Source: Ignavibacteria bacterium RIFOXYC2_FULL_35_21 | Lineage (GTDB): Bacteria; Bacteroidota; Ignavibacteria; Kapaibacteriales; UBA2268 | Reading direction: 5' to 3' | DNA length: 64,000 bases | Assembly (NCBI GenBank): GCA_001804705.1 | Contig: MHAY01000013.1 | Location: forward strand, 48,244 to 112,243 | Part shown: positions 61,719 through 64,000 of the stretch, piece by piece | How positions within the stretch are numbered: the first letter of the stretch is position 1 | Layout of the letters: each line of letters begins with the position of its first letter | Made by a program: the position numbers and the translations under genes | Notes under the pieces: generated by a model | Seen by the model: the letters and a program-made list of their open reading frames with translations, nothing else | What the model was told of the DNA's origin: nothing | Databases searched by the model: none

Positions 61719-63015
61719 AGGCTCGACAAGCAAGATTAAGACAATCATTGTTCATGAATACCTTACAAAGGTAAAGACAAAAGGTTTTATCATCGCTACC
61801 ATACTTGGGCCGCTACTCCTTCTTGCGGTGATTTTCATTCCAATTCTCGTAACGATGCTTGGTGCTGACAGCACGGAAAGAAAAATTGCAATCGTTGATT
61901 ACACTGAAAAACTCGGGAAGGAAATTGTCAACAGTGATACTTCAAAATACTTCCTTACAAATTATTCTCCTGAAACACTAAGAAAGGAAGTCCTCAGTGG
62001 AAAACTTGACGGATACCTCGTTATTCCCAAAGATTTTCTCAAAAGAGGCGAGGCTGATGTTTACACAATGGGCGGCGGCGGTATCGGATTTTTAAATACA
62101 CTTGAATCCAATGTAAGGGAAGTTGCCCGAAAAGAAAGACTGCGTGAGGCAGGTGTAGATTTGAGTGTAATCAATCTTGTCGAAGAAGGTGTTGACATCA
62201 ACACTCAGAAAATCACAAAGGAAGGCACCGAAAAAGATTATGCCGAAGCTTATGCTGTCGTGGGATATGTGTTTGGTTTTATCATCTATACATTGATGTT
62301 GCTTTACGGCAGCTTTGTTTCACGTGGTGTGATTGAAGAAAAAGCAAACAGGATTATCGAGGTGATTGCATCTTCAGCACGACCTTTTGAAATTATGATG
62401 GGTAAGGTGATTGGCATTGGCTGTGTTGGATTGACTCAAGTGCTGTTCTGGGTTATTCTCTCAGGTGTCCTGCTCTATCTGATTGCACCTATGCTGGGCG
62501 GAATGGCCAGCGACCCTGAAATGCTCAAGACTCAGATGATGAATCAGAACCAGAATATGGTAATGCCAACCTCTTTTGAAATACCAAATATATCCCCCTG
62601 GATTTTTGTTGCATTTATTTTTTATTTCCTGTCGGGGTATTTCCTTTATGCAACATTGTTCGCCGCAGTTGGCTCGGCGGTTGACCAGGAGTCGGATGCA
62701 CAACAGTTGCAAATGCCAATCATGCTGCCTATAATTATTCCGATTCTTTTGGTGGGTTATGTGATTTCGAATCCTGAAAGTACAATTTCTGTAATCCTTT
62801 CATTGTTCCCATTGTTCACTCCGATTCTTATGATGGTGCGTGTGGCGGCTACGCCTGTACCTCTATGGCAAATCATTGCATCCATTGTGCTGATGCTCGG
62901 CTCGTTTTACGGGTGCGTATGGATGGCGGCACGTATATACAGAGTCGGTATTTTGATGTACGGCAAGAAACCAAACCTGAAAGATTTGTTTAAGTGGGTT
63001 AGACAGTCAGGTTGA
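61708..63015 (+). CDS. ABC-2 type permease, NatB-like
   Basis: A membrane permease of 435 residues; I use the ATG at 61708 (GGGAG upstream), not the TTG at 61702. One N-terminal helix (GFIIATILGPLLLLAVIFIPILVTML), a large extracytoplasmic domain (about 45-180), then about five helices with VIEEKANRIIEVIASSARPFEIMMGKVIG, the hallmark of NatB/ABC-2 exporters. Forms the transporter with the preceding ATPase. A heptamer-like ATTCACA array follows its stop. Confidence 0.91.
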   Translation: MNPKGSTSKIKTIIVHEYLTKVKTKGFIIATILGPLLLLAVIFIPILVTMLGADSTERKIAIVDYTEKLGKEIVNSDTSKYFLTNYSPETLRKEVLSGKLDGYLVIPKDFLKRGEADVYTMGGGGIGFLNTLESNVREVARKERLREAGVDLSVINLVEEGVDINTQKITKEGTEKDYAEAYAVVGYVFGFIIYTLMLLYGSFVSRGVIEEKANRIIEVIASSARPFEIMMGKVIGIGCVGLTQVLFWVILSGVLLYLIAPMLGGMASDPEMLKTQMMNQNQNMVMPTSFEIPNISPWIFVAFIFYFLSGYFLYATLFAAVGSAVDQESDAQQLQMPIMLPIIIPILLVGYVISNPESTISVILSLFPLFTPILMMVRVAATPVPLWQIIASIVLMLGSFYGCVWMAARIYRVGILMYGKKPNLKDLFKWVRQSG

Positions 63016-63598
63016 ATTAAAAATTCACAATTAACAATTCACAATTGGGGTTGGGGTTTGGGGAATAGGGATTGGGGAAATAATATTAATATTACAATTC
63101 TATCGCTTAGTGATTATATATTAGTAGAAAACGAATCCCATCCACTACAGTTATCCCGTTTTTATGTCATGCTGAGCCTGTCGAAGCATCCATAGCAGGA
63201 AACCCACATTAAAAAACATTCACCGCAAAGTCCCTAAGACGCAAAGTATTTTGGTTAATATGAGCCCAAATTGGGCAGATTTGGGCATTTTGAGCAGGTT
63301 TGACATGATTTTTCATTTGCTCAAAAATATAAGGTAAGCTCAAATAAATTATAAACTTAATACAGCACATCCGGTTGATTTGTGTAATATATTTTTGATA
63401 CTTGAAGCTCAAATAAGTGACCCAAGTCATTGTACATGAAGAAAATATATGCCAAGAACTAAGATAGTGGCTATTCATCCCGGAATATCAAAGAACATGC
63501 GGTGCAAAGATAAGGTTGTAGCGATGATATGTCAAGAAAATGGTTTTAAAAGGATTTAAAAATGGTTTTTAAAAATTATTATTTAAAATTGAATTCTA
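63016..63598. other. 583-bp intergenic region with repeats, no convincing gene
   Basis: In order: AATTCAC/AATTAAC heptamers (63020-63046), GGGGTTGGGG-type short direct repeats, a REP-like ATGCTGAGCCTGTCGAAG (63165-63190), a CCGCAAAG...GACGCAAAG repeat (about 63221-63246) and the 13-bp palindrome GCCCAA-a-TTGGGC (63264-63276). The minus-strand ORF 63209-63478 spans these repeats and is judged spurious. Confidence 0.65.
63165..63190. repeat. REP-like repeat, solitary copy
   Basis: TGTCATGCTGAGCCTGTCG then AAGCATC: the same family as in the two 192-bp repeats, here alone. ATGCT/AGCAT arms can pair. Confidence 0.75.
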
Positions 63599-63934
63599 TC
63601 AAATTCTTTCAATTATACTTATTAATTCGTTTATCTCTTTTTGCTTACCCAGATAGTCTTTATAGCTATTAATAGATTCAGTTATCAATGTATCATAAGT
63701 TATATATCTTGCACTTTCAGCTCTAAGTAGTTCAATATTCCTTGGCTCATCTTCAATAGGCATTGGGGGAGTACCTAATATACAAATTACATCAATTGAT
63801 CTAGATTTAGTTGGAAATTGAGTTTTTAAGCATTTATCTAAAGCTGAACGATATTTACTTATTTGTTTTGTCAATTCATGAATTTCAATTTTTCGATCGT
63901 ATTTTTTAAGTTCTATAATAATATTTTGAGAGTG
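63599..63934 (-). pseudogene. C-terminal remnant of a PD-(D/E)xK-like nuclease or ATPase-nuclease protein
   Basis: The open frame extends beyond the track's Met (63874) to 63934, where an in-frame TAA stops it. It reads NIIIELKKYDRKIEIHELTKQISKYRSALDK..., and IIIELKK is the E-x-K strand of PD-(D/E)xK nucleases; the following QISKYRSAL and IDVICILGTPP fit the C-termini of Shedu-like or GHKL-ATPase-linked nucleases. The N-terminal part with the catalytic aspartate is absent. The break coincides with the start of a divergent promoter region, suggesting interruption by other DNA. Confidence 0.6.
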
Positions 63935-63980
63935 TTAACATAAGATAGATATTTTTATTATATTTGTATTATGTTAAACA
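63933..63980 (+). promoter_or_regulatory. Promoter region at right edge with TATATTTG box and flanking inverted repeat
   Basis: TATATTTG at 63959-63966 is a perfect Bacteroidota -7 box. TGTTAACATAA (63933-63943) and TTATGTTAAACA (63969-63980) form an inverted repeat around it. The stretch TATATTTGTATTATGTT is identical to that at the small-protein/NTase promoter at 25.2 kb. The ATG is four bases after the box. No TTTG at -33 spacing was found. Confidence 0.5.
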
Positions 63981-64000
63981 AACCAAGTGGAAGAATTATG
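63971..64000 (+). CDS. Start of a partial gene running off the right edge
   Basis: ATG at 63971 opens MLNKPSGRIM and continues past the window. The start directly follows a TATATTTG box, so a leaderless mRNA is likely. Too short to identify; a mobile element gene is possible because the neighbouring nuclease frame is broken here. Confidence 0.4.
   Translation, partial: MLNKPSGRIM

Noticed and set aside
63209-63478. 89-codon minus-strand ORF
   Set aside because: It spans a GCAAAG...GACGCAAAG repeat and a palindrome, is rich in Cys/Tyr/Ile without domain pattern, and has no ribosome-binding site.
1-64000. tRNA and rRNA genes
   Set aside because: No T-loop-like GTTCGAATCC segments with matching acceptor stems and no rRNA-like conserved blocks were seen by eye; a covariance-model scan would be decisive.

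Overview
The window is about 64 kb of AT-rich bacterial chromosome. Several features point to the Bacteroidota / Chlorobi-Ignavibacteria side of the FCB group: proteins with C-terminal type IX secretion (T9SS) sorting domains, a DUF4270-type lipoprotein next to glycogen synthase, many lipoboxes of the form (L/T)xSC, and one textbook Bacteroidota promoter (TTTG-N19-TATATTTG at 25218-25248). An Ignavibacteria- or Kapabacteria-like organism is my inference. No rRNA, tRNA or CRISPR array was seen.

Layout. 0-6 kb: a partial dicarboxylate symporter, a PASTA-tailed FtsI-type penicillin-binding protein, an NDP-forming acyl-CoA synthetase and a HEPN/MNT pair. 6-15 kb: a minus-strand block with three glycosyltransferases, a UDP-glucuronate 4-epimerase-like enzyme, asparagine synthetase, signal peptidase I and LepA. 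15-20 kb: a large secreted T9SS protein divergent from an ECF sigma factor, which is followed by an unusual protein (anti-sigma-like N-terminus, one membrane helix, beta-barrel-like C-terminus) and a lipoprotein. 20-29 kb: malate dehydrogenase and mitochondrial-type citrate synthase, a MATE exporter with a strange 540-bp leader, UDP-glucuronate decarboxylase, a small-protein/nucleotidyltransferase pair, a second ECF sigma with a likely membrane regulator and a DUF3108 protein, and a TPR protein. 29-35 kb: a five-gene envelope-export operon (outer-membrane barrel, LolA-like protein, two FtsX-type permeases, ATPase) convergent with a Spy-like lipoprotein. 35-46 kb: lipoproteins, a lytic transglycosylase, an LVIVD-repeat lipoprotein, QueG, a Rieske protein with an MBL hydrolase, MarR and a PpiD/SurA-like foldase. 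46-53 kb: glgA, a DUF4270-like lipoprotein, an outer-membrane protein, hslV and hslU, then decayed toxin-antitoxin genes. 53-64 kb: an HMA-like protein lacking CxxC, two giant secreted CotH-kinase proteins, a NatAB-type ABC exporter, and a decayed nuclease at the right edge.

Main themes are envelope biogenesis and surface display: peptidoglycan synthesis and turnover, signal peptidase, lipoprotein sorting, periplasmic folding, T9SS substrates and polysaccharide sugar nucleotides. The most interesting hypothesis is a shared upstream element, GCA(A/T)C-N17-GT(T/A), found with identical spacing before the ECF sigma gene, its divergent T9SS neighbour, the Spy-like lipoprotein and the outer-membrane barrel of the export operon. 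It might define an envelope-stress regulon read by the sigma factor and sensed by the anti-sigma/barrel fusion.

Intergenic DNA carries several repeat families: a 192-bp element in two copies, REP-like hairpins around ATGCTGAGC...GAAGCAT, and heptanucleotide arrays (ATTACGA, ATTCACT, ATTCACA types), often directly after stop codons.
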